DNA of 32,481 nucleotides from Candidatus Aquivivens invisus. GTDB lineage: Bacteria; Omnitrophota; Gorgyraeia; Aquiviventales; Aquiviventaceae. Location: NCBI GenBank assembly GCA_001804415.1, contig MHGA01000027.1:62535-95015 (forward strand). Reading direction: 5' to 3'. The notes below the pieces were generated by a model. It saw only the letters and a list, made by a program, of their open reading frames with translations. It was not told the origin of the DNA and searched no databases. Position numbers and translations under genes: made by a program. How positions within the stretch are numbered: position 1 is the stretch's first letter; each line of letters starts with the position of its first letter. Positions 10,101 to 19,205 of this stretch are shown here, piece after piece.

Positions 10101-10578
10101 CGGTGGCATCCGGCCCGAGCTCGGTTCGAACGCCTTCGGGGAGCTTCGGGATGATCTTGCTCAGGTACTCGAGCGTCCGGCTGCGCGCCCAGTAGATGTC
10201 GGTCCCGTCCTTGAAGATGACGTACACGTACGAGAAGCCGAAGTCGGAGAAGCCCCGGATAGCCTTGACGTTGGGGGCGCCCAGCATCGCGGTGACGATC
10301 GGGTAGGTGACCTGGTCCTCGATGATGTCCGGACTGCGGTCCCAGCGCGAGTAGATGATGACTTGCGTGTCCGACAAATCCGGGATCGCATCCAGCGGAA
10401 TGTTGCGGGCGCACCAGACGGCCCCCAGCATCGCCACGACGGCGAAGATCAGCACGACGAACTTATTGTGGGCGGACCACTCGATGATCTTCTCGATCAG
10501 CCCGCTGTGGTGCAGGACCGGCTGTGACTCCTCCGGGACGGCGCGCGCTGGCTCGGGTTGGGGAAGATTACTGGCCAT
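7153..10578 (-). CDS. cusA: Heavy-metal efflux RND transporter, CusA/CzcA family
   Basis: 1141 aa; NIPLDAIPDLSDTQVIIYSRWDRSPDIIEDQVTYPI, GVLVDGAIVEVENAYKRLEQW, TVGVLALMGLDAETGVFMLLFLDLAY. Confidence 0.93.
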   Translation of the reverse strand: MASNLPQPEPARAVPEESQPVLHHSGLIEKIIEWSAHNKFVVLIFAVVAMLGAVWCARNIPLDAIPDLSDTQVIIYSRWDRSPDIIEDQVTYPIVTAMLGAPNVKAIRGFSDFGFSYVYVIFKDGTDIYWARSRTLEYLSKIIPKLPEGVRTELGPDATGVGWVFQYALVDKTGQHNLQELRTFQDWYLRYHLQSVPGVAEVASIGGFVKQYQITIDPNRLLAYNMPLATVVEAIRSGNQEVGGRLLEFSGAEYMVRGRGYAKSVQDLEKIVVSTDQKGTPILVRHLGTVTLGPEIRRGLADLDGEGDTVGGTVVMRYGENALNVINRVKTKIDEVKPSFPPGVELVVTYDRSELIKESMATLKEQLIEEMIVVSLVILLFLWHFPSAVVPIVSIPIAVLLSFIPLYGMRLSSNIMSLSGIAISIGVLVDGAIVEVENAYKRLEQWVVGGRKGDFHAVRLQALKEVGSSVFFSVLVIAVAFLPIFTLVDQEGRLFKPLAWAKTFTMIMAAFLAITLDPAVRMLFARMEPIRIRWPWRRRQPTPSRSEAIASNVATGLLVGTYYEEEKHPVSKVLFRLYEPACRWMLKHRKPAVIFAAVLSVWAVINLGSMMFSMRLPGALIRGFEFMPPLYEGTLLYMPTTLPGISVTEAQTLLQKQDQVIKSFPEVERVFGKAGRMESSTDPAPFSMMETTIVLKPEHEWRKVRRWYSWLPGFLKWPFQSFWPEHISDEQLIEEMDQALRITGVTNAWTMPIKARIDMLSTGVRTPIGIKILGSDVKTIEETGTHLEAILREIPGTRSVFAERVAGGYFVDFELNRDELARYGLSVAEVQMVIMSAIGGENITTTIEGRERYPVNVRYSREFRDDIEKLKRVLVPTPAGQHIPLVQLADIKLVTGPSMLRNENGLLSGYVYVDVAGRDIGGYVTEAKQKVAKVLKLPSGYGLIWSGQYENMIRVRERMKVVLPVTLFLIIVLLYMNTHSWARTGIVLLAVPFSIVGAVLLLWVLNYNVSTAVTVGVLALMGLDAETGVFMLLFLDLAYNESVQKGKMRNAHDLEEAIIHGAVKRIRPKMMTVMTTFIGLLPIMWSIGRGADMMKRVAAPMVGGLATSFLLELLVYPAVYYLWKWKFEMKEGRAGWITKSV

Positions 10579-11937
10579 GCTGGTGTTCTCCCCCGCTCAT
10601 CCCTTGCAGCGCGGCTTTCAGGCGACTCTCGGAGTCGATCAGGAAATTGCCGCTGGTGACAACGATCTCACCTTCGGCGACACCGCTTGTGACCTCGTAG
10701 TAGCCCTCCGCCTTGACCCCGACCGTCACATCACGCGGCTCAAAGAGTCCTTCGCCTTTATCGACAAAGATGACCTGCTTGGTCCCCGTGTCAAACACGG
10801 CCTCTTCAGGGACGGCGAGCCGCTCGCCAGCCGCCACGGCGATCGAGGCGTTCACGAACATCTCAGGCTTGAGGATGTTCTGCGGATCGGTCAGGATCGC
10901 CCGGATTCTGGCGGAGCGCGTGGCGGGATCCAACACCGGGTCGATTGACTTGATCGCCCCATCGAGTTTCATTCCGGGAATGGCCGGCACCTCGATGGTG
11001 ACGGTCTGGCCAAGCTTCACCAGGGGCAGCTCGAACTCATAGATCGGAGCGTAGAGCCACACCCGGCCGCTGGAATCCGCCAAGATCAGGCTTTGATCCG
11101 GCCCCTCCCACGTGGCGATCTCCTCGATCAGCTCATGGCTCAAACCCATCCGGCGCAGGCGCAGGTGACTGGCATCGACCAGCCGTTGGGCTCGCTCAGT
11201 GATCTCCGGCGAGGCGCCGGTCGTCTTGGCTTGCTCCACGGCCCGCAGCGCCTGGAGGTACTCCTGCTGCGCCTGGTACAGCTCCGGGTCGTTGGCGATT
11301 CGCCCCACTGTCCGGATGATCTTGCGGATCGTCCGCCGCTCGGCGGGGGCCGTCGTGACGCCGATGAACTGCCGCTTCTGCGGCGTCACCAGGATCGTGG
11401 CGTAGCCTTCAGGCGCCGTCGCTGAAGCCTCACCAGAGACTCGGCGTTCCTCGTAGACCGGAATCAGATCCATGCCCATCGGCGATTTGCCGGGTTTGTC
11501 AGATTTGTAGCCCGGGATCATGGGGTCGGTCCAGTACAACACCTTTCGCGCCCCGCCCTTGCCATCCGAGACATGCGTCCCGCAAATCGGGCAGACGACC
11601 GACTCGCCTTCCTTGGCAATCACCGTCATCGGACATGGTCTGCCCTCGTGCACCTTCGGACAGTTGTGCAAGTAGCAGATATCTTTTGTCCTCTGCGCCA
11701 CAGCTTGGCTGTTGTTGCTTGGTGCTTGCTCCGGTTCCCGCTTCACCAGCTTCATGTTGCAGATCGGGCAGTCGCCTGGCCGGTCGGAGGTGTAGGTCGG
11801 GTGCATCGGGCAGTAATACACAGCCTTTCTCATCGATTGTCGAATAACGAGTGGCGAATGACGAATGACGAATGTGACCGCACCCAGCAGGACCAGCAGC
11901 CCAACGCCTCCTACCACCAATCGTTGTGTGCGTCGTG

Positions 11938-11941
<4 letters not shown>
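10568..11941 (-). CDS. cusB: RND periplasmic adaptor CusB-like with N-terminal metal-binding modules
   Basis: Start at MTRRTQRLVVGGVG (11941) overlapping cusC stop (ATGA). YYCPMHPTYTSDRPGDCPICNMKLV, CPMTVIAKEGESVVCPICGTHV, VLYWTDPMIPGYKSDKPGKSPMGMDLIPVYEE, then adaptor domain. Confidence 0.9.
11832..11873. repeat. Heptamer array inside cusB coding sequence
   Basis: atcgatt gtcgaat aacgagt ggcgaat gacgaat gacgaat; encodes the linker FVIRHSPLVIRQS between membrane anchor and first metal-binding module. Confidence 0.9.
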
Positions 11942-13296
<1,355 letters not shown>

Positions 13297-13349
13297 GCGA
13301 CCTGCCCCCTTTCCTGATGAGACACGTACGACGTCAGGAGCGGAAGCAA

Positions 13350-13712
13350 TCACAGGCGCAGCGGCAGCGAGACAGCGTGGCAGGATCGGTTGGGAGGTGA
13401 GGCACACTCCGCGGGGAGGCCTGCGGCGCGTGCCAGAGACACTCGGGGCGTGATCGATGACGGTGATGCGGCTTCGGTCAACGGACTCGCGTGGGCCGTG
13501 TCACGAAGGGGGGCGACGTCGACCTTCGCGCGGGAGGCGTCCGAGTCGCACGGATCAGCCTGCAGCGAGCACTCGGCAACACAGCAACACCCAGAGGCCA
13601 GGCGGGGACGGGAATCGGGTCTCGCCCCGCAGCACACCGCAGCCATCCCCGTGGCCGGCAGCACGACGGCGGCGAGGACGAACACCACCACGATTCGATG
13701 CAGGAGGTTCAT
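13350..13712 (-). CDS. Small exported Cys-rich protein at head of Cu/Ag efflux module
   Basis: Start MNLLHRIVVVFVLAAVVLPATGMAAVCCGARP; SGCCCVAECSLQADPC; between csoR and cusC. Confidence 0.5.
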   Translation of the reverse strand: MNLLHRIVVVFVLAAVVLPATGMAAVCCGARPDSRPRLASGCCCVAECSLQADPCDSDASRAKVDVAPLRDTAHASPLTEAASPSSITPRVSLARAAGLPAECASPPNRSCHAVSLPLRL

Positions 13713-13732
13713 GGTTCGACGCGGTCGAAGGA

Positions 13733-14014
13733 TCATTTAATGAACCGGTGAAGGGTGTGGATCAGCTCCTCCACCTTTTCCGCGCCATCCTGGTGTCGGA
13801 TGGCGTGGCTGACACAGCTGTTGATATGGCCGCGCATCATCTGCAGCGCGACTTCGTCCAGCGCCCGGCGAGCGGCGGAGACCTGCTGAAGCACGTCGAT
13901 GCAGTAGCGGCGTTCCTCCAGCATCCGCTGGATGCCCTTGATCTGGCCTTCGATCTTGCGAAGGCGCATCAAGCTCTCGGAATGTTTCGGGGGCTTCGGC
14001 ATCTTTACACTCAC
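13733..14014 (-). CDS. csoR: CsoR/RcnR-family metal-sensing repressor
   Basis: 93 aa; LRKIEGQIKGIQRMLEERRYCIDVLQQVSAARRALDEVALQMMRGHINSCV with the C...H..C ligand arrangement. ATG alternative at 14002 (ORF start is GTG). Confidence 0.88.
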   Translation of the reverse strand: MSVKMPKPPKHSESLMRLRKIEGQIKGIQRMLEERRYCIDVLQQVSAARRALDEVALQMMRGHINSCVSHAIRHQDGAEKVEELIHTLHRFIK

Positions 14015-14025
14015 TACTGGTATGG

Positions 14026-14055
14026 AGTATACAGGGCCGAGGCCTCTCGTGTCAA
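14026..14055 (-). promoter_or_regulatory. Predicted sigma70 promoter for csoR-cus operon with overlapping imperfect palindrome
   Basis: TTGACA (14050-14055), 18-nt spacer, TATACT (14026-14031); tactggtatggagta imperfect dyad overlaps -10. Confidence 0.6.
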
Positions 14056-14069
14056 GGGGATTTTTTCAC

Positions 14070-14309
14070 TTAACTGACCACGTCGCCGACCACGGGCTCG
14101 ACCTTCACTCCTTTTTTCTCGAGGAAGGTGACCGCTCGCTTGAGATTCTCATCGGTCCCTTCGAGCTCCAGGGTCACTTCCCCAACGCTCTCGGTGACCT
14201 TCGCGCGGCGGATGTTGGGGATGATCCCGCACTCTTTCGCCATCGTGTAGATCACCGGCTCCTTGATGAGATGCTGCGGGAAAATCAACGTCACCTGCTT
14301 ACGGGCCAT
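14070..14309 (-). CDS. Stand-alone NIL domain protein
   Basis: 79 aa; VTLIFPQHLIKEPVIYTMAKECGIIPNIRRAKVTESVGEVTLELEGTDENLKRAVTFLEKKGVKVEPV. Confidence 0.85.
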   Translation of the reverse strand: MARKQVTLIFPQHLIKEPVIYTMAKECGIIPNIRRAKVTESVGEVTLELEGTDENLKRAVTFLEKKGVKVEPVVGDVVS

Positions 14310-14337
14310 GGTTCCTCCTCAATGAGCTCCGCGTCTT

Positions 14338-14356
14338 CGTTTCGCGCCGCGAAACG
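14338..14356. repeat. Small perfect inverted repeat between NIL and sulfur-carrier genes
   Basis: CGTTTCGCG-C-CGCGAAACG. Confidence 0.6.
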
Positions 14357-14363
14357 TGCGGGG

Positions 14364-14657
14364 CTACCGATGATATTCCGCCATCCCGCCGGCGATGGCC
14401 GGAATGATGGAGACCTCATCCCCATCCTTGACGGCCGTCTGGTCACCCTGCAGGAAGCGGATGTCCTCTTCGTTGACGAACACGTTCACGAACCGTCGCA
14501 GCTTGCCCGACTCATCACAGATGCGCTCTTTGATCCCAGGGTGCCGGCGCTCCAGATCTGCCAGCAGGTCGTTCACCGTCGAGCCGGCACACGGCACCTC
14601 CCCCTGGCCGTTGGTGAGACGTTGAAGTGGAGTCGGGATCCGGACAATGACTGCCAT
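14364..14657 (-). CDS. MoaD/ThiS-family sulfur-carrier (beta-grasp) protein with masked C-terminus
   Basis: 97 aa; VRIPTPLQRLTNGQGEV...LKDGDEVSIIPAIAGG followed by MAEYHR-stop. Confidence 0.88.
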   Translation of the reverse strand: MAVIVRIPTPLQRLTNGQGEVPCAGSTVNDLLADLERRHPGIKERICDESGKLRRFVNVFVNEEDIRFLQGDQTAVKDGDEVSIIPAIAGGMAEYHR

Positions 14658-14666
14658 GCCTTCCTC

Positions 14667-15926
14667 CTATCGTGTCTTCGTGGAAAGGCCCGCAAGCTGT
14701 TCCGCGAGTGTCGATTCAAATGACGCCAGGTTTGGCTTGATCCGAACCGGTTGGCCTAAGCGGCTCACCAGCGGCTCCTGGGTTTTGAGCCCATTGCCAG
14801 TGATGCACACGACGATCGACTCATCGCGGGGAATGACCCCCTGCTCGATGAGTTTCCGCGCCACCGCCACCGTGACACCGCCGGCCGTCTCGGTAAACAC
14901 CCCCTCGGTCTCCGCCAGCAGCCTCATCGCCTCGATGATCTCCTCATCGCTGACGGATTCGCCAAAGCCGCCGGAGTCCAGCGCCGTCCTGGTGGCGTAG
15001 TAGCCGTCGGCGGGATTGCCGATCGCCAGCGACTTGGCGATCGTCTGAGGCTTGACCGGCCTGACGATATCGGAGCGTTCCTTGATCGCCTTCACAATCG
15101 GGGCGCAGCCATCCGCCTGCGCGGCGTAGAGCTTGGTGGAAGATGCGGGATCGATGAGGCCGAGGAGCTTGAATTCCTTGATCGCCTTGTTGATCTTGGT
15201 GATCAGGGACCCGCCGGCGCAGGGCACGATGATATGTTGCGGCGCGCGCCAGCCCATCTGCTCCAGCACCTCGAATCCATAGGTCTTGGAGCCTTCCGCG
15301 TAGTAGGGCCGGATGTTGATGTTGACGAACGCCCAGGGGTACTTCGAGCCGATTTCCGCGCAGAGGCGGTTGACATCGTCATAGGTCCCTTCCACCGCGA
15401 CGAGGGTGGGACGATAGATCAGGGAACCGACGACCTTCCCCATCTCCAGGTCGGAAGGGATGAAGATGTAGCGCTGCAATCCGGCGCGCGCAGAGAGCGC
15501 CGCCACGGAGTTGGCGAGATTGCCGGTCGAGGCGCACGCCACCGTGTCGAAGCCGAATTCCTTGGCCCTCGTCAGCGCCACGGAGACGACCCGATCCTTG
15601 AAGGAGAGGGTCGGATGCGACACCGAGTCGTCTTTGAGGTAAAGCTCCTCCACCCCCAGGCGCTGGGCCAAACGCTCGGAACGGAAGAAAGGGGTGAAGC
15701 CGGATAAGAGCCCGACCGCCGGCTCCCCTTCAATGGGCAAGAGTTCCCGGTACCGCCACAAGGACTTCGGACGGCTCGCCACCGCGTCCTTCGTCAGGAC
15801 GCGGCGGATGGCGTCGTAGTCGTAGTCGACCTCCACGCCCCCAAAGCAGTACTCGCACACAAAGATGACCTCTTTGGGATAGAGGCGGCCGCATTCGCGG
15901 CATTTGAGTCCGAGCATGTAACTCAT
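14667..15926 (-). CDS. thrC: Threonine synthase-family PLP enzyme with N-terminal zinc-ribbon
   Basis: 419 aa; CRECGRLYPKEVIFVCEYC, LYLKDDSVSHPTLSFKDRVVSVALTRAKEFG, CASTGNLANSVAA, CAGGSLITK. Start overlaps cysK stop (ATGA). Confidence 0.85.
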   Translation of the reverse strand: MSYMLGLKCRECGRLYPKEVIFVCEYCFGGVEVDYDYDAIRRVLTKDAVASRPKSLWRYRELLPIEGEPAVGLLSGFTPFFRSERLAQRLGVEELYLKDDSVSHPTLSFKDRVVSVALTRAKEFGFDTVACASTGNLANSVAALSARAGLQRYIFIPSDLEMGKVVGSLIYRPTLVAVEGTYDDVNRLCAEIGSKYPWAFVNINIRPYYAEGSKTYGFEVLEQMGWRAPQHIIVPCAGGSLITKINKAIKEFKLLGLIDPASSTKLYAAQADGCAPIVKAIKERSDIVRPVKPQTIAKSLAIGNPADGYYATRTALDSGGFGESVSDEEIIEAMRLLAETEGVFTETAGGVTVAVARKLIEQGVIPRDESIVVCITGNGLKTQEPLVSRLGQPVRIKPNLASFESTLAEQLAGLSTKTR

Positions 15927-16861
15927 CGTGAGCTTTCAAAAAATGGTTGGATGCTGATGTACCGCTCGCCGGTGTCCGGAAACACGGTCACGACCGTCTT
16001 GCCTCGCCCCAACCGCTTGGCGACCTGCAACGCCGCCCAACAGGCGGCTCCTGCCGAGACGCCGACGAAGATGCCCTCCTCGGTCGCAAGGCGCCTGGAG
16101 GCGTCATACGCCTGTTCGTCTGACACCGGCAGGATTTCATCGATGATCTCTCGGTTGAGCACCTCCGGCACAAATCCCGCGCCGATGCCCTGAATCATAT
16201 GGGGGCCCGGAGCCCCTCCGGAGAGCACGGGAGAACCCTGCGGTTCAACCGCTATTATGGTAACCGCCGGGCGTTTTTTCTTCAAGACTTCTCCCACCCC
16301 CGTGATCGTCCCGCCGGTCCCCACCCCCGCCACGAAGGCGTCAAACGCTCCGTCGGTCGCCCGGAGGATCTCCTGAGCGGTCGTCTGCCGATGGACCTGC
16401 GGGTTGGAAGGATTTCGAAATTGCTGCGGCAGAAAGGCGCCGGGGGTCTGCTTGGCGATCTCCTCGGCTTTTCTCACCGCACCCAGCATGCCTTGATCCG
16501 CCGGCGTCAAGATGACCTGCGCCCCGAAGCGCTTCAGGATGTAGATCCGTTCCGCGCTCATGGTCTCCGGCATCGTCAGGATCACGCGATAGCCCTTCAC
16601 CGCCCCGATCATCGCCAGGCCGATGCCGGTATTGCCGCTCGTCGGCTCCACGATCGTCGAGCCGGGCTTGAGCGCCCCGCGCGCTTCGGCGTCTTCGATC
16701 ATGCCCAGGCAAATCCGATCCTTCACACTGCCCCCTGGATTGCACGACTCCAGCTTGGCCAGGATCGTCGCCATCGACGAGTCCGTCAGCCTCCGCAGAC
16801 GGACCATCGGGGTGTTGCCGATCAACTCCAGCACGCTGTCAGCAATTTTGCGTGAGGTCAT
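15923..16861 (-). CDS. cysK: Cysteine synthase A (O-acetylserine sulfhydrylase type)
   Basis: 312 aa; LIGNTPMVRLRRL, ESCNPGGSVKDRI, EPTSGNTGIGLAM, GVGTGGTITGVGEVLKKK, GAPGPHMIQGIGAGFVPEVLN. Confidence 0.95.
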   Translation of the reverse strand: MTSRKIADSVLELIGNTPMVRLRRLTDSSMATILAKLESCNPGGSVKDRICLGMIEDAEARGALKPGSTIVEPTSGNTGIGLAMIGAVKGYRVILTMPETMSAERIYILKRFGAQVILTPADQGMLGAVRKAEEIAKQTPGAFLPQQFRNPSNPQVHRQTTAQEILRATDGAFDAFVAGVGTGGTITGVGEVLKKKRPAVTIIAVEPQGSPVLSGGAPGPHMIQGIGAGFVPEVLNREIIDEILPVSDEQAYDASRRLATEEGIFVGVSAGAACWAALQVAKRLGRGKTVVTVFPDTGERYISIQPFFESSR

Positions 16862-17100
16862 CGGTGCACCTGCAATCGATCGGGGCCGGCCTCGGACATC
16901 TTCACTCCCCGATCAGCCGCCCAGACCATGAGGTCGCGTTTGACGTCCTGGGCATTGTAGAGGACGTGGAGCCGCTGTCCGTTCGCTCGGTGCGATATCG
17001 CGCGCGCGACGACCGCCAGCGCCTGGGCGCAGGTCATGTCCCGCACATCGACCGTCATCACCGCAGCGTCCTGCATGCCCGTCATCCTCGCTGATCCCAA
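16858..17100 (-). CDS. Divergent TusA/SirA-like sulfurtransferase-fold protein
   Basis: VDVRDMTCAQALAVVARAISHRANGQRLHVLYNAQDVKRDLMVWAADRGVKMSEAGPDRLQVHR fits the TusA pattern but with CAQA in place of CPxP; stop overlaps cysK start. Start uncertain (17058 possible). Confidence 0.55.
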   Translation of the reverse strand: MGSARMTGMQDAAVMTVDVRDMTCAQALAVVARAISHRANGQRLHVLYNAQDVKRDLMVWAADRGVKMSEAGPDRLQVHR

Positions 17101-17109
17101 CCACTTCGC

Positions 17110-17508
17110 TCATTCAACCGTGACCGGTTCCTCCGTGATCGCCGCTCCGTCAATCCGGTAACTCTTGATCGCCGGAATCGTTGGCTGCTTGAGGGACACC
17201 AGCACGTACGAAATCTCCGGCGAGATCGCCAGCCGCACATCCACGGGCGAGGGGTACGCCTCGGTCGCGGTATGGGAATGGAAGATCCCGATCATCCGCT
17301 GACCCTTCGAGCGCATCTGCTTCTCGACCAGCAACTGCTCTTTCGGATCCATCGAATACCCCACCGGGCTGTCCTCAACGTTGCGCATCGGATAGACCTG
17401 CACGACGTGTCTCTCGTCTCCTGCCAAGATCCCGCACGCCTCTTTCGGATACCGGCTGCGGCAGTGCTGGATGATGGCTTCGTACATTCCCCGAGGAATC
17501 CGCACCAT
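17110..17508 (-). CDS. JAMM/MPN+ metalloprotease (Mec+/Mov34 family)
   Basis: Start MVRIPRGMYEAIIQHC at 17508; EACGILAGD and complete JAMM motif IGIFHSHTATEAYPSPVD. Confidence 0.9.
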   Translation of the reverse strand: MVRIPRGMYEAIIQHCRSRYPKEACGILAGDERHVVQVYPMRNVEDSPVGYSMDPKEQLLVEKQMRSKGQRMIGIFHSHTATEAYPSPVDVRLAISPEISYVLVSLKQPTIPAIKSYRIDGAAITEEPVTVE

Positions 17509-17514
17509 CGTGAT

Positions 17515-17598
17515 CAGCACACAGCACACAGCACACAGCACACAGAAGGGCAACGGTTGTTTTGTACTATCTGCTGTGTGCTCATTGCTGTCTGCTGC
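17515..17598. repeat. Heptamer-periodic inverted repeat filling permease/JAMM gap
   Basis: cagcaca x4 (17515-17542) plus cagaagg; ctgctgt gtgctca ttgctgt ctgctgc (17571-17598). Confidence 0.92.
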
Positions 17599-17600
17599 AA

Positions 17601-18359
17601 TTAGGCAAGGCCCCATCGCACGCGCACGGCGTGCTCCAGGCGCTTGAAGACCAACCCGTCAACGGCGATGCCGATGGAGGCGATCAGCAGCATGATCGCC
17701 AGCAGCTGATCGAGCTGTCCGGCTTTCGCCACTTGGCTGAGGAGCTGGCCGAGCCCGCTGACTGACGTGAGTAACTCCCCGGCCATCAGCGCGCGCCAGC
17801 CGAAGGCCCAGGCCAGCCGCAGTCCGTCAACGATTTTCGGGATGGCGGAGGGCACGACGACGAACCAGAAGTATTTCGTGCCCCTTGCTCCCAATGTTCG
17901 GGCCGCCCGAGCGACCAGCGGCGGCACTTCGCGGATGCCGGTATCTGTGCTCACCATCACGATGCCGGAGGCGCCCAAGAGAATGGTGAAGATCACCGCA
18001 CGCTCCGTCATCCCGAACCAAATGATCGACAACGGCACCCAGGCCGCGCCAGGAATCGCGTGAATGGCGACGGCGAAGCTGCCGATGATCTGGTCGATCA
18101 ACGGCACCCGGCCGAGCAGCAGCCCCCCGCTGATGCCAACGAGGATCACCAGCGTGTAGCCAACAAGCATCCGCCACGCGCTGCCTGCCAGCGCCGCGCG
18201 AAAGACGGGTTGGCGAAAATCGTCCATCAACGCGCCGAACACCGTCCGAGGAGAAGGCCAGGCAGGAAACGCGAACGCCGTAGCCTCCCACAAGAGGTAC
18301 AGCAGCGCGAGGGCCTGCACCGGCTTCAGCCACCTGGAGATTCTTGGTCGTTCACGCAT
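17601..18359 (-). CDS. ABC transporter permease, TauC/SsuC (nitrate/sulfonate) family
   Basis: 252 aa; six TM-like segments, AIPGAAWVPLSIIWFGMTERAVIFTILLGA, WAFGWRALMAGELLTSVSGLGQLL. Confidence 0.88.
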   Translation of the reverse strand: MRERPRISRWLKPVQALALLYLLWEATAFAFPAWPSPRTVFGALMDDFRQPVFRAALAGSAWRMLVGYTLVILVGISGGLLLGRVPLIDQIIGSFAVAIHAIPGAAWVPLSIIWFGMTERAVIFTILLGASGIVMVSTDTGIREVPPLVARAARTLGARGTKYFWFVVVPSAIPKIVDGLRLAWAFGWRALMAGELLTSVSGLGQLLSQVAKAGQLDQLLAIMLLIASIGIAVDGLVFKRLEHAVRVRWGLA

Positions 18360-19198
18360 TAGCTATGCATCCCGCGGGACTGCTCAGGCGGCACAGGGTG
18401 CTGCGCCTCCGGAAAGTGCACCCGCTCACCGAGTTCATCCTGTAGCACTTTCTCGACTTCCTCTCCCAGCAGCTCGAGGATTTTATGCTGGTGCGCCAGG
18501 AGCGCGGCGTCTTCGGCATGCCGCGGTCGAGGGACGTGGATCGCCTGGACGTCTCGGATCTGCCCTGGGCGAGAGGAGATGACGTACACGCGGTCCGCCA
18601 AGCCGGTGGCTTCGCGGACGTTATGCGTGACGAAGAGGATCGTGGGGCGCGCTAACTCCCAGATTTCCATCAGCTCATTCTGCAGCACCGCGCGCGTCTG
18701 CGCGTCCAGCGCGGCGAAGGGCTCATCCAGCAGGAGAATCTCCGGCTGCAGGGCCAGGGCGCGAGCGATCGCCGCCCGCTGCTTCATGCCGCCGGAGAGC
18801 TGGTGGGGGTACGCCGTGGTGAACCGGGACAGATGCACGAGCTTGAGGTACTCCAGGGCGCGTGCGCGTCGCCTCACCGGTGGCAAGCCCGCCATGCGCA
18901 ACCCGAACTCGACGTTGCCCAGCACGTTCAACCACGGAAACAGCGCGGCGTCCTGGAACACCACCGTGCGGCTTGGGTCCGGGCCGGTGACCGGCCGCCC
19001 CCCAACGAGGATGTCGCCGGACGTCGGGCGCTCCAACCCGGCGACGAGGTGAATGATCGTGCTCTTCCCGCAGCCCGAAGGGCCAACCAGACAGACAAAC
19101 TCCCCTTCGGCGACCGTGAGGTTGATATCGTGCAACACCTCAAGGCTCGAGCCGTTGTGGGGAAATGATTTGAAGATGTGCCGCAGTTCGACGCGCAT
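18359..19198 (-). CDS. ABC transporter ATPase, TauB/SsuB family
   Basis: 279 aa; GPSGCGKST, LSGGMKQRAAIARALALQPEILLLDEPFAALD; stop overlaps permease start. Confidence 0.93.
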   Translation of the reverse strand: MRVELRHIFKSFPHNGSSLEVLHDINLTVAEGEFVCLVGPSGCGKSTIIHLVAGLERPTSGDILVGGRPVTGPDPSRTVVFQDAALFPWLNVLGNVEFGLRMAGLPPVRRRARALEYLKLVHLSRFTTAYPHQLSGGMKQRAAIARALALQPEILLLDEPFAALDAQTRAVLQNELMEIWELARPTILFVTHNVREATGLADRVYVISSRPGQIRDVQAIHVPRPRHAEDAALLAHQHKILELLGEEVEKVLQDELGERVHFPEAQHPVPPEQSRGMHS

Positions 19199-19205
19199 GA
19201 GCGCT

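Noticed and set aside
17509-17616. N-terminal extension of JAMM ORF (FCVLCAVCCVL Cys-rich)
   Set aside because: Translation of the heptamer element, not a plausible Cys-rich domain; MVRIPRGMYEAI start fits the family.
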